Source of the DNA: Planctomycetota bacterium
GTDB lineage: Bacteria > Planctomycetota > Phycisphaerae > UBA1845 > PWPN01
DNA length: 8,163 nt
Assembly: GCA_020346805.1 (NCBI GenBank)
Contig: CP070790.1
Location: forward strand, 382,983-391,145
Direction of reading: 5' to 3'
Part shown: positions 6,989 to 8,163 of the stretch, in pieces
How the letters are laid out: the number at the start of each line of letters is the position of its first letter
Numbering within the stretch: the first letter of the stretch is position 1
Notes under the pieces: generated by a model
Databases searched by the model: none
The model's input: the letters and a program-made list of their open reading frames with translations, nothing else
What the model was told of the DNA's origin: nothing
Program-made: the position numbers and the translations under genes

Positions 6989-8163
6989 TCACTTCTTAGT
7001 TTTTGATGGCAAGGTAGCTTCCCATTGGGCATACAGTTTATTCAATTCGTTTAGTTTTTGGAGGTTATGGCCGGCGAGATCTTTGGCCTCGACGGGATCG
7101 TTTTTCAAGTTAAACAGTTCGGCTTTTTCGTTTTGTTTAACGAGTTTCCAATCGCCATCGCGGACGGCCCGCCAGGTCGGTTTCTTGCCAGGGGGCTGGG
7201 CGTACCAGAAAAAACGGCGGGGTATCTGCGGAGCCTTGCCGCCGATGACAGGCAAGACATTAACGCCGTCGGGGGGCCGGGCTTGGAGGTCGCGGGGAGT
7301 ATCGGTAGCAGCAAGTACGCTGGCGGTGATATCCATGGTAATGATGGGCTGGTCGCAGACTCTACCGGCAGGTATCCGGCCGGGCCAACGGAAAACGCAC
7401 GGCACACGAATACCGCCTTCGTAAAGTTCGCATTTCCAGCCGCGAAGCGGCTGGTTACTGGCATAACGTACATCACCGCCGTTGTCGCTGAAGAAGATAA
7501 CCAGGGTATTATTGGTGAGATTGTTTTCATCCAGGGCCTTGAGGACACGGCCGATACCGTAGTCGAGTCGTTCCATCATGGAGCGATAGATTTCCATTGA
7601 TCCTCCACCTATGGCCCAATTATCCCAACTACCGTTGGGATCGCGATTTAAATTATGAAGACCTTTTTCATATCCCTGATAAGGCCAATGCGGGGCGTTG
7701 TATGGGAGATAGAGGAAGAACGGTCGGTTCTTGTGTTGCTTGATGAAATCTATGCTCCAGTCGGTGATCAGATCGGTGAGGTAGCCTTTAGGTTTGATCG
7801 GTTTGTTACCATCGAAAAGTTCGTGTTGGTGTCTGACGTTTTCGTAGGTCCAGAAATCGAGATTGCCGCCGACGAAACCCTTGAACTCGTCGAAGCCGTG
7901 GACGGTGGGCCACTCTTTGGGAACACCGCCGAGGTGCCACTTGCCGAACATGCCGGTAACGTACCCGCGCTTCTTGAGCATCTTGGGCAGAGTCGGTTCG
8001 GAGGCCGGCAAGCCGCCGCCCTCATGGAGAATGCCGACCACCCAGTCGAAATTGCGGGTGATGCGCTGTTGGTAATTGCCGGTTAATAAGGCCGCCCGCG
8101 TCGGACTACACACGGGGGCGGAGGTGTAACAGTGGGTCATACGTGTGCCTTGAGTGACCAGTC
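6989..8163 (-). CDS. Type I (formylglycine-dependent) sulfatase, 5' partial
   Basis: The frame stays open to the right edge of the window (first complete codon 8161-8159), so the ATG at 8140 is internal. About 390 residues are visible; the missing N-terminus should hold the export signal and the first metal-binding Asp pair. The enzyme hydrolyses sulfate esters using a Cys converted to formylglycine. Counting from the Met at 8140, CSPTR holds that Cys (residue 11, codon 8110-8108) and Arg15. The second sulfatase signature GYVTGMFGKWHLG gives Lys67 and His69. His151 is in APHWPYQ, Asp219-Asn220 in FSDNGG and Lys236 in RGWKCELYEGG. All active-site positions that can be seen are intact, so it should be active if an FGE or anSME maturase is encoded elsewhere. 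The C-terminus (PTWRAVRDGDWKL onward, ending SKTKK) is typical of family S1. Gene B follows at 49 bases. The substrate is probably a sulfated polysaccharide; the subfamily cannot be told by eye. Confidence 0.93.
   Translation of the reverse strand, partial: LVTQGTRMTHCYTSAPVCSPTRAALLTGNYQQRITRNFDWVVGILHEGGGLPASEPTLPKMLKKRGYVTGMFGKWHLGGVPKEWPTVHGFDEFKGFVGGNLDFWTYENVRHQHELFDGNKPIKPKGYLTDLITDWSIDFIKQHKNRPFFLYLPYNAPHWPYQGYEKGLHNLNRDPNGSWDNWAIGGGSMEIYRSMMERLDYGIGRVLKALDENNLTNNTLVIFFSDNGGDVRYASNQPLRGWKCELYEGGIRVPCVFRWPGRIPAGRVCDQPIITMDITASVLAATDTPRDLQARPPDGVNVLPVIGGKAPQIPRRFFWYAQPPGKKPTWRAVRDGDWKLVKQNEKAELFNLKNDPVEAKDLAGHNLQKLNELNKLYAQWEATLPSKTKK

Noticed and set aside
7058..7600. 180-codon open frame on the + strand opposite the sulfatase
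   Set aside because: Antisense shadow of a gene with full sulfatase motifs; the translation matches no family I recognise.
7655..8086. 143-codon open frame on the + strand opposite the sulfatase
   Set aside because: Antisense shadow lying over the sulfatase active-site region; no domain seen.

Overview
The window looks like part of a polysaccharide-utilisation locus from a Gram-negative bacterium. A formylglycine sulfatase, two large secreted glycoside-hydrolase-like proteins and a lipoprotein-type carbon-nitrogen hydrolase, together with moderate GC content, suggest a member of the PVC group (Planctomycetes/Phycisphaerae, Lentisphaerae or Kiritimatiellae). That placement is inferred from gene content and style; no rRNA or other phylogenetic marker is present.

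Layout: two short gene strings converge. On the + strand, a GH-like gene (A, 5' end cut by the window edge, stop at 3416) is followed after 43 bases by a nitrilase-superfamily gene (3460-4311). On the - strand, a type I sulfatase (5' end cut by the right edge, stop at 6989) is followed after 49 bases by a second GH-like gene (B, 6939 down to 4339). The strings meet tail to tail with only 27 bases between stop codons. Almost all of the window is coding. I see no tRNA, rRNA, CRISPR array, insertion sequence or phage gene.

A and B are clear but divergent paralogs. They share an N-terminal domain of the kind that precedes the barrel in GH67 alpha-glucuronidases and GH20 hexosaminidases. A probable TIM barrel with several strictly shared acidic motifs follows, then a helical region and a small beta domain. 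A alone carries a further C-terminal tail of about 360 residues, which reads as two fibronectin-III-like domains and a LamG/concanavalin-like domain. I cannot place the pair in a specific numbered GH family, and they may belong to an uncharacterised one.

Working model (inference): a sulfated, possibly uronic-acid-containing glycan is desulfated by the sulfatase and cleaved by A and B outside the cytoplasm. A is held to substrate or to the cell surface by its tail. The membrane-anchored C-N hydrolase would remove an amide or N-acyl group, or salvage a nitrogen compound released from the same material.
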